Below are positions 50,446-58,726 of a stretch of DNA of 64,000 bases, piece after piece. The position numbers and the translations under genes are program-made. Position 1 is the stretch's first letter. Each line of letters opens with the position of its first letter. Source of the DNA: Acidimicrobiales bacterium. GTDB taxonomy: Bacteria; Actinomycetota; Acidimicrobiia; Acidimicrobiales; Poriferisodalaceae. The stretch covers positions 930,001 to 994,000 of the forward strand of contig JAWKIQ010000001.1 of assembly GCA_041394185.1 (NCBI GenBank), written 5' to 3'. The notes beneath the pieces are model-generated. The model worked only from the letters and a program-made list of their open reading frames with translations, was not told the origin of the DNA and did not search any database.

Positions 50446-51366
50446 TCACCGGCGCAGTAGTCGGACCTCGTCGATGCGATGGTCCGGGGCTTTGTGCAGG
50501 ATCAGCGACGCCCGCTCGCGCGTCGGGGCTATGTGCTCGCGCAAGTTGATGCCGTTGATGCGGTCCCATATCGACGTGGCTGTGGCGCGTGCTTCGTCGT
50601 CGGTCAGTGCGGCGTACTTGGCGAAGTAGCTGTCGGGGTCGCGAAACACGGTTTCGCGAAGGGTCAGGAAGCGGTCGATGTACCACTCCTGGATGTCGTC
50701 TTCGTCGGCGTCGAGATAGATCGAGAAGTCGAAATAGTCGCTGACGAAGTCTGTCGAATCGGTGCCCACCTGCAAGACGTTGAGCCCCTCGACGATGACG
50801 ATGTCGGGGTCGTCGATCGTCTCGCGCCTATCCGGCAGCACGTCATAGACGACGTGGCTGTAGGTGGGCACCTCGAGGTGGGCGACGCCGCTCTTGACCG
50901 CCTGAAGAAACGACAGCAGAGACCCGGTGTCGTAGCTCTCGGGAAATCCCTTGCGCTCCATCAGGCCGCGCTGCTGCAGAACGGCGTTGGGGTGCAGAAA
51001 TCCGTCGGTGGTGACCAGTTCGACCCTGGGGTGTTCTGGCCAGCGAGCCAGCAGTGCTCGCAGCACCCTGGCGAACGTGCTCTTGCCAACAGCCACGCTG
51101 CCGGCGACTCCGATCACGTACGGAACCGCCGGAACCGGGGCGCCCAGGAACTCGCTGGTGGCGTCGCGCAGCGCCGAGTTGGCCGTGTGTTCCAGGTTCA
51201 GCAGACGGCTGACCGGCAGGTGGATCATTTCGACCTCGACCAGGTCGACGGGATCGTTCAGGCCAGACAGGCGGTCGATGTCGTCGCCAGACAACGTCAC
51301 GGGGGTGTTGGCCCGTAGGGCCGCCCACTGCGAACGGGTGAATGACAGGTAGCGGTCGGAGGCCAC
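50446..51366 (-). CDS. coaA: Type I pantothenate kinase
   Basis: 306 residues from a GTG at 51366. P-loop GVAGSVAVGKSTFA near residue 90. Other hallmarks are the ELVTTDGFLHPNAVL block, KGFPESYDTGSLL, PTYSHVVYDVLPD and VIVEGLNVLQ. It phosphorylates pantothenate to 4'-phosphopantothenate, the first and usually rate-setting step of coenzyme A synthesis. A TATCTT element lies 6 nt before the GTG. It is divergent from the MFS gene with about 66 bp between starts. Confidence 0.96.
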   Translation of the reverse strand: MASDRYLSFTRSQWAALRANTPVTLSGDDIDRLSGLNDPVDLVEVEMIHLPVSRLLNLEHTANSALRDATSEFLGAPVPAVPYVIGVAGSVAVGKSTFARVLRALLARWPEHPRVELVTTDGFLHPNAVLQQRGLMERKGFPESYDTGSLLSFLQAVKSGVAHLEVPTYSHVVYDVLPDRRETIDDPDIVIVEGLNVLQVGTDSTDFVSDYFDFSIYLDADEDDIQEWYIDRFLTLRETVFRDPDSYFAKYAALTDDEARATATSIWDRINGINLREHIAPTRERASLILHKAPDHRIDEVRLLRR

Positions 51367-51372
51367 GGCAAG

Positions 51373-51378
51373 AAGATA
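51373..51378 (-). promoter_or_regulatory. -10-like TATCTT before coaA
   Basis: On the minus strand TATCTT is followed by 6 nt and the coaA GTG at 51366, which predicts a leaderless mRNA. Confidence 0.45.
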
Positions 51379-51432
51379 CGCCGCCCAGGGCGGTATCCAC
51401 GACTTGGCCGCGATAGGTTAGAGGATCGAACT

Positions 51433-52782
51433 ATGCGCAACGGTGAGTCCGAAGGTACGAACGAAGACGAAATGATCCGCGCGGCCGATGGCCCGCACGG
51501 AGAATCTGGAGAGTCGAGCGGTGGGCGTTTCGGAGCGTCGTTCGCTTCGCTGTCGATTCCGACCTACCGGGTTCTGTGGGTAGGCAGCCTGCTGTCGTTC
51601 ATGTCGGTGCAGATGCAGTTCCTGCTGCGAGGTCTGCTGGCGTGGGACCTGACCGAGAGCGAAGGCGCGCTGGGCATCGTGTACTTCGCGTTCGGGTTGG
51701 CGATGCTGTTCGCCACACCGCTTGGCGGAGTGGCCTCCGATCGCCTTCGCAAGCGCACCCTGTTGTTGTGGGGCCAGGCCATCCTGGCGGCCGTCGCGGT
51801 GTTCATGGGCGCTGTGGTTCTGTTCGATGTTGCGGCATTTTGGATGCTGCCCCTTTCCAGCGTCATCCAGGGTGTGATGTTTGGTCTCACGGGCCCAGCC
51901 CGGGTGACCTTCGCTGCTCAACTTGTCGGACGCGACCGCATCGGCAACGCAATTTCGCTTTCGATGCTGGGCATGAACGCCACGCGGGTGGTGGCTCCCA
52001 GCTTCGCCGGATTCCTCGCAGGCATAGCGCTGTTCGGAATCGGCGGTGCTTACCTGGTCAGCGCGACGTTCGCTGTCAGCAGCTTCTTGATGGTTTGGCA
52101 GTTGCCCGACCCTGAACCTTCGGGTGCGTCCGACAAGAGCCCGCTGGGCGACATCGTCGAGGGAGTGCGTTACGTCGCATCGGTTCCCAAGCTCTCGCGG
52201 CTCCTGTTGACGATGTTCGTCGTGGTGATGATCGCTTTCCCGTACGTGTCGTTCCTGCCGGCGCTCATCGAGGGCGTGTTCGACAAGGACGACATCTGGG
52301 TGGGCATCGCCAGCACGGCCAGCTCGATCGGCGCAGTCCTGATCGCCATCCCGGTGGCCGCCATCGCCGACTCGCCCAAGGCCGGACGCTGGTTCACCGT
52401 GTCGGGGTTCGGGTTCGGTTTGGGCGTCATGTTGCTGGGTGCGGCTCCAAGTCTGACCCTGTCGCTTGTGGTCATCTTCTTCATCGGCGGGGCGACGACG
52501 GGCTTCCAGTCGCTGGCAGGCAGCATCGCCATCGGCGAGTCGGCCGAGTCGCACCAAGGGCGTGTGCAGTCATTGATGCAGCTGTCGTTCGCCGGGTTCG
52601 GCATGGCTGGCCTGCCGCTTGGCATGCTGGCTGAGGCCATAGGTCTCCCCAACACGATGGTCATCATGGGTGTCATCGCCATAGCGGCGATGAGCGTGTC
52701 GCTGCTTCTCGAGCAGCTGTCTGCCCGTCGAGGGCGGGCGGTGATGCCGCCGATCGAGGTCGCCAGCAACCAGGCAGGGTGA
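51433..52782 (+). CDS. MFS transporter (EntS/MFS_3 type)
   Basis: 449 residues with about 12 membrane helices and a 35-residue acidic N-terminal lead. The conserved loop between helices 2 and 3 is GGVASDRLRKRTLL. The general sequence resembles EntS-like exporters of siderophores or drugs. GAGG lies about 9 nt upstream of the ATG, and TAGGTT at 51414-51419 could be its -10, giving a short leader. No siderophore genes are nearby, so the substrate is open. Confidence 0.86.
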   Translation: MRNGESEGTNEDEMIRAADGPHGESGESSGGRFGASFASLSIPTYRVLWVGSLLSFMSVQMQFLLRGLLAWDLTESEGALGIVYFAFGLAMLFATPLGGVASDRLRKRTLLLWGQAILAAVAVFMGAVVLFDVAAFWMLPLSSVIQGVMFGLTGPARVTFAAQLVGRDRIGNAISLSMLGMNATRVVAPSFAGFLAGIALFGIGGAYLVSATFAVSSFLMVWQLPDPEPSGASDKSPLGDIVEGVRYVASVPKLSRLLLTMFVVVMIAFPYVSFLPALIEGVFDKDDIWVGIASTASSIGAVLIAIPVAAIADSPKAGRWFTVSGFGFGLGVMLLGAAPSLTLSLVVIFFIGGATTGFQSLAGSIAIGESAESHQGRVQSLMQLSFAGFGMAGLPLGMLAEAIGLPNTMVIMGVIAIAAMSVSLLLEQLSARRGRAVMPPIEVASNQAG

Positions 52783-52869
52783 CCTGCGGGGGTATTTCGC
52801 AGAATTTCGTCTCTTCGCGGCCGCTTCGGCCTAAACGCGCGCTACACAAGCGTCGACTGAGAGAGAGTG

Positions 52870-53817
52870 ATGATGGCTGCCTCCACCCAACACGCGTCTG
52901 TCGATGACCTCGGTCTCGAACGGCTCACACATCTGAAGCAACTCGAAGCCGAAGCGATCTACATCATGCGCGAGGTCGTGGCGCAGTTCGAGAACCCGGT
53001 CATGCTCTACAGCATCGGCAAGGACTCGTCCGTGATGCTGCATCTGGCCCGCAAGGCCTTCTTCCCCGGCAAGTTGCCGTTCCCCCTGTTGCACGTCAAC
53101 ACGACGTGGAAGTTCAGGGAGATGATCGAGTTCCGTGACCGGATGGCCAAGGAGATGGGCTTCGAGCTCATCAGCTGGACCAACCAGGAGGGCCTCGAAC
53201 AGGGCATCAACCCCTTCGATCACGGCTCCAAGAACTACACCGACATCATGAAGACCCAGGCCCTCAAGCAGGCCCTCGACGCCGGCGGGTACGACGCTGC
53301 GTTCGGTGGCGCCCGGCGTGACGAGGAGAAGAGCCGGGCCAAGGAGCGTGTCTTCAGTTTCCGCGACAAGTTCCACCGCTGGGACCCCAAGAACCAGCGG
53401 CCCGAGTTGTGGAACCAGTACAACGGCCGGGTGCACAAGGGCGAGTCGATCCGCGTGTTCCCGCTGTCGAACTGGACCGAACTCGACATCTGGCAGTACA
53501 TCTTGCTCGAAGACATCGAGATCGTCCCGTTGTACTACTCGGCCCCGCGTCCGGTGGTCGAACGAGACGGCGTCATCATCATGATCGACGACGATCGATT
53601 CCGCTTCGAAGACGGTGAAGAGCCCGAGATGCGCTCGATTCGTTTCCGTACCCTGGGCTGCTATCCGCTCTCTGGTGCGGTCGAGTCCACAGCAGACACC
53701 CTGCCCGAGATCATCCAGGAAATGCTCCTGGCCACCCGCTCCGAACGCGAGGGTCGGGTGATCGACTACGACCAGTCCGGGTCCATGGAAGAAAAGAAGC
53801 GCGAGGGGTACTTCTAA
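52870..53817 (+). CDS. cysD: Sulfate adenylyltransferase subunit 2
   Basis: About 315 residues from the ATG at 52870 (GTG 52867 and ATG 52873 are also in frame). The ATP-pyrophosphatase-type PP-loop is YSIGKDSSVMLHLARKAF. FGGARRDEEKSRAKERVFSF and the RFRTLGCYPLSGAVESTADT block are diagnostic of CysD. It adenylates sulfate to APS, driven by the GTPase CysN. The last base of its TAA stop is the first base of the cysN ATG, so the subunits are coupled. Confidence 0.96.
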   Translation: MMAASTQHASVDDLGLERLTHLKQLEAEAIYIMREVVAQFENPVMLYSIGKDSSVMLHLARKAFFPGKLPFPLLHVNTTWKFREMIEFRDRMAKEMGFELISWTNQEGLEQGINPFDHGSKNYTDIMKTQALKQALDAGGYDAAFGGARRDEEKSRAKERVFSFRDKFHRWDPKNQRPELWNQYNGRVHKGESIRVFPLSNWTELDIWQYILLEDIEIVPLYYSAPRPVVERDGVIIMIDDDRFRFEDGEEPEMRSIRFRTLGCYPLSGAVESTADTLPEIIQEMLLATRSEREGRVIDYDQSGSMEEKKREGYF

Positions 53818-55760
53818 TGAGCCATCAGTCAGACCTCATCGCCACAGACATCGACGCCTACCTGGCCGAGCACGAACGCAAGGATCTGTTGAGGTTCTTG
53901 ACCTGCGGGTCTGTCGACGACGGCAAGTCGACCCTGATCGGTCGGCTGCTGCACGACTCGAAGATGGTGTACGAAGACCAGCTGGCCGCTCTCCAGAAGG
54001 ACAGCGAGCAGGTCGGAAACGCCGGCGAGCACCTCGACCTCGCACTGCTGACCGACGGTCTCAAGGCCGAGCGCGAGCAGGGCATCACCATCGACGTGGC
54101 CTATCGCTACTTCTCCACCGCCAAGCGCAAGTTCATCATCGCCGACACACCGGGCCACGAGCAGTACACCCGCAACATGGTCACAGGCGCTTCGACGTGT
54201 GACCTGGCCGTGATCCTGATCGATGCCCGGCACGGGGTGATGGCCCAGACCAAGCGCCACAGCTACATCGCCTCGTTGCTCGGCATCGAGCATGTTGCTG
54301 TGGCGATCAACAAGATGGACCTCGTCGACTACTCCCAGGAGCGTTTCGACGAGATCGTCAACGACTACATGGGTATCGCCGACCAGCTCGGCATCCACAA
54401 CCCCACGTTCCTGCCGATGTCGGCGCTGCTGGGCGACAACGTGGTCGATGCCGGCGAGAATCTCGGGTGGTACGACGGTCCGACCATGATGTCGTACCTC
54501 GAGAACGTCGACGTGCAGTCGGGTCGCGACCTCGAACGGCTGCGTTTCCCGGTGCAGATGGTTTCTCGGCCCAACCTCGATTTCAGGGGTTACGCGGGCA
54601 CGATCGCCTCTGGGCTGGTTCGCCCCGGAGACGAGATCAGGGTCCAGCCCTCGGGCATCAAGACCACGGTCGATCGCATCGTGACCTTCGATGGCGATCT
54701 GGACGTCGCGGGCCCCGGACAGGCGGTGACAATCACCACCACAGAAGAGGTCGACATCTCCAGGGGTGACGTGCTCGTAGACCAGGCACACCCGCTGCAG
54801 CGGTCGAACAATGTCGACACGATGCTCGTGTGGATGTCCGAGGTGCCGCTCGAGTCGGCGAAGGAATACATCGTTCAGCAGGGCAATCGCAGAGTGAACG
54901 CCCGCGTGACATCCATCCACGAGCGGGTCGACATCAACACCCTTGAGAAGAACCCTGCCGATTCCCTCGAACTCAACGACATAGCTCGGGTTACGTTGTC
55001 TGCCGATACCGAGTTGTTGTTCGATCCGTATCACGTGAATCGCCAGACCGGCTCGTTCATCGTGATCGATCGGCTTACGAACGCCACCGTGGGCGCAGGA
55101 ATGATTCGGGCGGCGGCCGGGGCTTGGGATCGCCAGGCCGATGCTCGCCTCACCCGTGAGGTCTCTGAGGTCTCGGGCATGGAGCGCTCGATCCGCTATG
55201 GCCAGCGCCCGTGCACGATCTTCATCACCGGCCTGACCGGCGCCGGCAAGTCGACCCTGGGCAAGGCTCTCGAGCGCACCATGTTCGACCGGGGGCGTGC
55301 CATCGTGCGCCTGTCAGGCTCGAACATGCGCCTGGGTATCTCTCGCGACCTCGGATTCTCGGCTCAGGAGCGGTCCGAGAATGTCCGCCGCACGGCCGAG
55401 GTGGCCAGGTTGGTCAACAACCAGGGCCTCATCGCGATCGCCTCGCTGGTCGCGCCCAAGGCCGATGTCAGGGCCAGGGCCAAAGAACTCATCGGCGATG
55501 ACCGGTTCGTCGAGGTGTTCCTGGACACACCCCTCGAGGTGTGCCGCGAACGAGACGACAGCGGCCTCTACGAGGCAGCCGATCGTGGCGAGATTCCACA
55601 GTTCCCTGGTGTCTCGGCGACCTACGATCGTCCCGCCGACGCCGACCTGGTGCTCGACACCAGCGTCGACGACATCGATACCTGCGTGAGGCGGGTCTTT
55701 GCACTGCTGGACGAGCGCGGCCTGCTGTCGGCAGCCCCGCTGTCCGAGGGAGACAAGTGA
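53817..55760 (+). CDS. cysNC: Sulfate adenylyltransferase subunit 1 fused to an APS-kinase-like domain
   Basis: 647 residues. The N-terminal GTPase carries CGSVDDGKSTLIGRLLHDS (G1), DTPGHEQYTRNM (G3) and NKMDLVD (G4), then EF-Tu-like beta barrels to about residue 455. The C-terminal APS-kinase domain keeps the P-loop GLTGAGKST (about residue 471). However, the canonical LDGDN substrate motif reads LSGSN, and the YKKA lysines are lost (SGLYEAAD). The N-terminal half drives CysD. The kinase half may be inactive or regulatory, because a complete CysC is encoded next. Confidence 0.93.
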   Translation: MSHQSDLIATDIDAYLAEHERKDLLRFLTCGSVDDGKSTLIGRLLHDSKMVYEDQLAALQKDSEQVGNAGEHLDLALLTDGLKAEREQGITIDVAYRYFSTAKRKFIIADTPGHEQYTRNMVTGASTCDLAVILIDARHGVMAQTKRHSYIASLLGIEHVAVAINKMDLVDYSQERFDEIVNDYMGIADQLGIHNPTFLPMSALLGDNVVDAGENLGWYDGPTMMSYLENVDVQSGRDLERLRFPVQMVSRPNLDFRGYAGTIASGLVRPGDEIRVQPSGIKTTVDRIVTFDGDLDVAGPGQAVTITTTEEVDISRGDVLVDQAHPLQRSNNVDTMLVWMSEVPLESAKEYIVQQGNRRVNARVTSIHERVDINTLEKNPADSLELNDIARVTLSADTELLFDPYHVNRQTGSFIVIDRLTNATVGAGMIRAAAGAWDRQADARLTREVSEVSGMERSIRYGQRPCTIFITGLTGAGKSTLGKALERTMFDRGRAIVRLSGSNMRLGISRDLGFSAQERSENVRRTAEVARLVNNQGLIAIASLVAPKADVRARAKELIGDDRFVEVFLDTPLEVCRERDDSGLYEAADRGEIPQFPGVSATYDRPADADLVLDTSVDDIDTCVRRVFALLDERGLLSAAPLSEGDK

Positions 55761-56365
55761 ACGAACCCGTCTCGAAGAACATCGTTCGGGCCGAGGGACG
55801 GCTGGGCGAGGCCGCACGGGCGAACCTGCTCGGTCACTCGGCCCTGACGGTTTGGTTCACCGGGCTGTCGGGCTCTGGAAAGTCGACCTTGGCCTTCGCC
55901 GTCGAGGAGGCCCTGGTCTCCGCCGGCGTTCTCGCCTATGTGCTCGACGGCGACAACGTGAGATTCGGACTCAACAGAGACCTCGGGTTCTCGCCCGAGG
56001 ATCGTGAAGAGAACATTCGCCGCATCGGCGAGGTCTGCCGCCTGATGACAGACGCGGGCGTAGTCGTGCTCAGCTCGTTCATCTCGCCGTACCAGCGCGA
56101 TCGTGATGGGGTCAGAGATCTACATCCCGATGGCGGTTTCGTCGAGGTCTTCGTCGACACCCCTTTGGAGGTGTGCGAAACCCGCGACGTCAAGGGTCTT
56201 TACAAGAAGGCCCGGGCCGGCGAGATCCCCGAGTTCTCGGGCATCTCTGCGCCCTATGAGGCGCCGGCGAACCCGGAGCTGCGGATAGACACCACCCAGG
56301 ACACCATCGACGAATGTGCGGCCGTAGTGGTGGCCACCATCCTCGACCGGATCCGCACCGCCTGA
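55757..56365 (+). CDS. cysC: Adenylylsulfate (APS) kinase
   Basis: 202 residues from a GTG overlapping the previous stop by 4 bp. Motifs are canonical: GLSGSGKST P-loop near residue 36, VLDGDNVRFGLNRDLGF, SSFISPYQRDRD and the APS-binding KGLYKKARAGEI. It phosphorylates APS to PAPS, the donor for sulfation or reduction. No PAPS/APS reductase or sulfotransferase is in the window. Its presence right after a degenerate fused copy suggests that this copy supplies the activity. Confidence 0.95.
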   Translation: MNEPVSKNIVRAEGRLGEAARANLLGHSALTVWFTGLSGSGKSTLAFAVEEALVSAGVLAYVLDGDNVRFGLNRDLGFSPEDREENIRRIGEVCRLMTDAGVVVLSSFISPYQRDRDGVRDLHPDGGFVEVFVDTPLEVCETRDVKGLYKKARAGEIPEFSGISAPYEAPANPELRIDTTQDTIDECAAVVVATILDRIRTA

Positions 56366-56389
56366 TACCCGAGCATCGACACCCCAGTC

Positions 56390-56485
56390 GCTGCCCGCAT
56401 CTTTGCGACAAACTCGCGGAGTTGGGCACCGGGGCGTCATCTTCTGGTCGGCGAACCGGTGGACTCCCGCAAAGATGCGGGCAGC
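56390..56485. repeat. 18-bp perfect inverted repeat with structured 60-nt loop
   Basis: GCTGCCCGCATCTTTGCG (56390-56407) is exactly complementary to 56468-56485. The 60 nt between hold AACTC-GCG-GAGTT and a CACCGG/CCGGTG pair. It lies between the convergent cysC and hypothetical genes. No T-run follows, so a simple terminator is doubtful; a small mobile or REP-like element, or a structured RNA, is possible. Confidence 0.85.
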
Positions 56486-56499
56486 AACCAACCTGGGCC

Positions 56500-56988
56500 T
56501 CAGCAGCCTCGGTTCAACCGAATCAGAAACGCCCGGCGAGCGGCGGCCTGTGTTTCGCTGAGCTTGCGGTGTGAGAGGTCGTCTTCGAGGCGCAACGAGT
56601 TGAACTGCTCGACCTCGGCGGCGGTCGGTGTGGGCCCGAGCACCGATTGTGGGTCGCGTACCATCTCGGCAGAGCGCGCCTGAGCCCCGATGATGAGTGC
56701 TCGTCTGGCCCGAGCGTCGATTCGTTGTCGCGTCGTGCGCGGTATGTGGCCCGGTCGGTAGCGCCCGCGGGCGACGCGCACGACGCGGCCGCGGCTGACC
56801 TCGGCACGCAACGAGTCGGAGATCTGCTGGCTGGCAGGGCGAGCGGTCTTGACTCCGGCGGCGTCCAACTCGTCGACGAGGTCGGCGATGGTCGTTACCC
56901 CTCCGCGGGCGTGGATGAGGAAGGTCAAGAGACCGCGGAGCTCTAGCGGGTGCGGTTGTCCGACGACTGGCCGTTCTTGGTATGCCAT
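56500..56988 (-). CDS. Hypothetical protein, winged-helix-like N-terminus
   Basis: 162 residues, not recognised. The first 80 read like a small winged helix: LRGLLTFLIHARGGVTTIAD, LVDELDAAGV, QISDSLRAEVSRGRVVRVAR and GRYRPGH. The remainder is Arg-rich and helical. Composition is like the neighbours, so no sign of recent transfer. It is divergent from the PEP-utilising gene by about 36 bp and ends 14 bp from the 18-bp inverted repeat. A DNA-binding role is plausible only from the N-terminal pattern. Confidence 0.6.
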   Translation of the reverse strand: MAYQERPVVGQPHPLELRGLLTFLIHARGGVTTIADLVDELDAAGVKTARPASQQISDSLRAEVSRGRVVRVARGRYRPGHIPRTTRQRIDARARRALIIGAQARSAEMVRDPQSVLGPTPTAAEVEQFNSLRLEDDLSHRKLSETQAAARRAFLIRLNRGC

Positions 56989-57023
56989 CTGGAAAGCAAA
57001 GCAGTGGGGTGCGACACTGGCCC

Positions 57024-58703
57024 ATGTTCGAATTCACTCCACCCGGCGCGGGTCACTGGGATCTCGACAAGTCGCACTACGACGGTGGCACGACACCGAT
57101 GATGCAGGACCTGATGGCCGACGGTGTCGAGAGTGCATACGAGCAGTTGTTCGAGACCTTCGGAGTGCCGCTGCGAGCGATCCGGTTCCGGTGGGTGAAC
57201 GGCTTTGCGTACACGCGCCAGGAGCCGCTGGTTGGCGCCAAGTCGAACAGCTCGAAACCGCCCCCGGCGTGGGCGGTCAGGGCGCTGGCGCGCTCGCATC
57301 CCGAGTTTCGAAGGCGCGAGGCGGCCGCGGCCAAGACTCTTTCCGAGCGTCCTTGGAAGGCGGTTGTCGACGAGTGGTTCGACGACCTGTCGGGGCGTTA
57401 TACCGCCATGAACCTGGGTTTCCAGGCCGTGGTGCCCGCCGACTTGGACGATTCGGCGCTGGCCCGCCACCTGGCCGAGGTACATCTGCACACGGCGCGA
57501 ATGTACTTCGAGCATCACAGGCTCCACGGCTACGACCTGGGCCCGGTAGGCCGGCTTGCCGCCGGGTGCTCGAAGTGGGGGATAACCGCGGCCGAGGTGG
57601 TGCAGACGCTGTCTGGAGCGTCTCCTCACACTGCGGGCCCCGTCGAGGAGGTCGCCGGCATCCGAGCCGCCATCGAGGCAACCGGAGCCGACCTGGGTTC
57701 CTTGCCGGCCGATCTGGACGCCCTGCGTGCGCTTTCGCCCGACATCGAGCAAGCGATCGACCGCTATATGGAACGCCATGGGTGGGTCTTGTATACGGGC
57801 TACGACCTCGATGCCGTGACCATGGCCGAAACGCCCAACGTGCTGGCCACGACGATCCTCAGGGGCGAGCTGCGTCAACGCACCGTGGATCACATGGCGG
57901 CCATCGACGGCCTGCGCGAGCGAGTGCCCCAGGCCGACAGGGACGAGTTCGACGATCTTGTGGCCGACGCCAGGGCCGCTATGGGCATGCGCGACGCCCA
58001 GGGCCCGATAACGGTCGAGTGGCCGACCGGCCTGCTGCGCCGGGCGCTGGTCGAGACGGGGCAGAGGTTGCATAGCGCGGGCCACCTCGAATTGGCCGAA
58101 CACGTGCTCGAGTTCACTCTGGACGAGGCGATCGAAGCGCTGGAGGCGTTGGCATCTGGATCGGAGGTATCAGGGCCCAAGCCTTCGGAGCTGGCAGCTC
58201 GCGCGGCGATCCGGCGAGCTCAGAAGGATCTGGACCCTCCCAGGTCTCTTGGCCCGCCCGCCGTGGCGCCACCGCTCGATGCATTGCCGCCTGCGATGGC
58301 CGAGTTGGTGTCGGTGGTGGCTACGACGGTCGAGGAGATGGGCATGGGCGCCGGCCAGGCCGACGATGTACGCCCGTCACTGACCGGTCTGGGCATCGGA
58401 ACGTTGCCGTTCACAGGCCGCGCAGTCGTTGCAACCAGCGCCGAGCAGGCGCTCGAGCGTCTGCAACCCGGCGACGTGCTGGTGACCCTGACGACGAGCC
58501 CCGCGTACAACCTCGTTCTGTCTATGGTTGGTGGACTCGTCACAGCGGAGGGCGGCCCCGTTTGCCATGCCGCAGTGTTGTCACGCGAGCTGGGGCTGCC
58601 CGCGGTAATCGGAGTGCGTGACGCGCTGACGTCGATTCCCGACGGAGCCATCGTCGACCTCGACCCGTCCGCCGGTTTGGTGCGGGTCCACGGCACCGAC
58701 TGA
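57024..58703 (+). CDS. PEP-utilising enzyme swivel-domain protein without ATP-grasp domain
   Basis: 559 residues from the ATG at 57024. The C-terminal 90 residues are a PEP-utiliser mobile (swivelling) domain with the phospho-His in CHAAVLSRELGLPAVIG (about residue 515). The N-terminal 400 residues are helical, with YFEHHRLHGYDLGPVGRL. They resemble the central region of rifampin phosphotransferase and similar PEP-synthase relatives. No N-terminal ATP-grasp (PPDK_N) domain is encoded, so the reaction is incomplete unless another protein provides it. Function unknown. Confidence 0.75.
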   Translation: MFEFTPPGAGHWDLDKSHYDGGTTPMMQDLMADGVESAYEQLFETFGVPLRAIRFRWVNGFAYTRQEPLVGAKSNSSKPPPAWAVRALARSHPEFRRREAAAAKTLSERPWKAVVDEWFDDLSGRYTAMNLGFQAVVPADLDDSALARHLAEVHLHTARMYFEHHRLHGYDLGPVGRLAAGCSKWGITAAEVVQTLSGASPHTAGPVEEVAGIRAAIEATGADLGSLPADLDALRALSPDIEQAIDRYMERHGWVLYTGYDLDAVTMAETPNVLATTILRGELRQRTVDHMAAIDGLRERVPQADRDEFDDLVADARAAMGMRDAQGPITVEWPTGLLRRALVETGQRLHSAGHLELAEHVLEFTLDEAIEALEALASGSEVSGPKPSELAARAAIRRAQKDLDPPRSLGPPAVAPPLDALPPAMAELVSVVATTVEEMGMGAGQADDVRPSLTGLGIGTLPFTGRAVVATSAEQALERLQPGDVLVTLTTSPAYNLVLSMVGGLVTAEGGPVCHAAVLSRELGLPAVIGVRDALTSIPDGAIVDLDPSAGLVRVHGTD

Positions 58704-58712
58704 CGTCCGCAG

Positions 58713-58718
58713 TACCCT
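58713..58718 (+). promoter_or_regulatory. -10-like TACCCT before the glutamate dehydrogenase gene
   Basis: TACCCT is followed by 8 nt and the GTG at 58727, consistent with a leaderless start. The same hexamer precedes glpD. Confidence 0.4.
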
Positions 58719-58726
58719 CGCAGTTC

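Noticed and set aside
56390..56485. Ordinary Rho-independent terminator for cysC
   Set aside because: The loop is 60 nt, it has internal hairpins and neither side has a T-tract, although a terminator function in GC-rich actinobacteria cannot be fully excluded.
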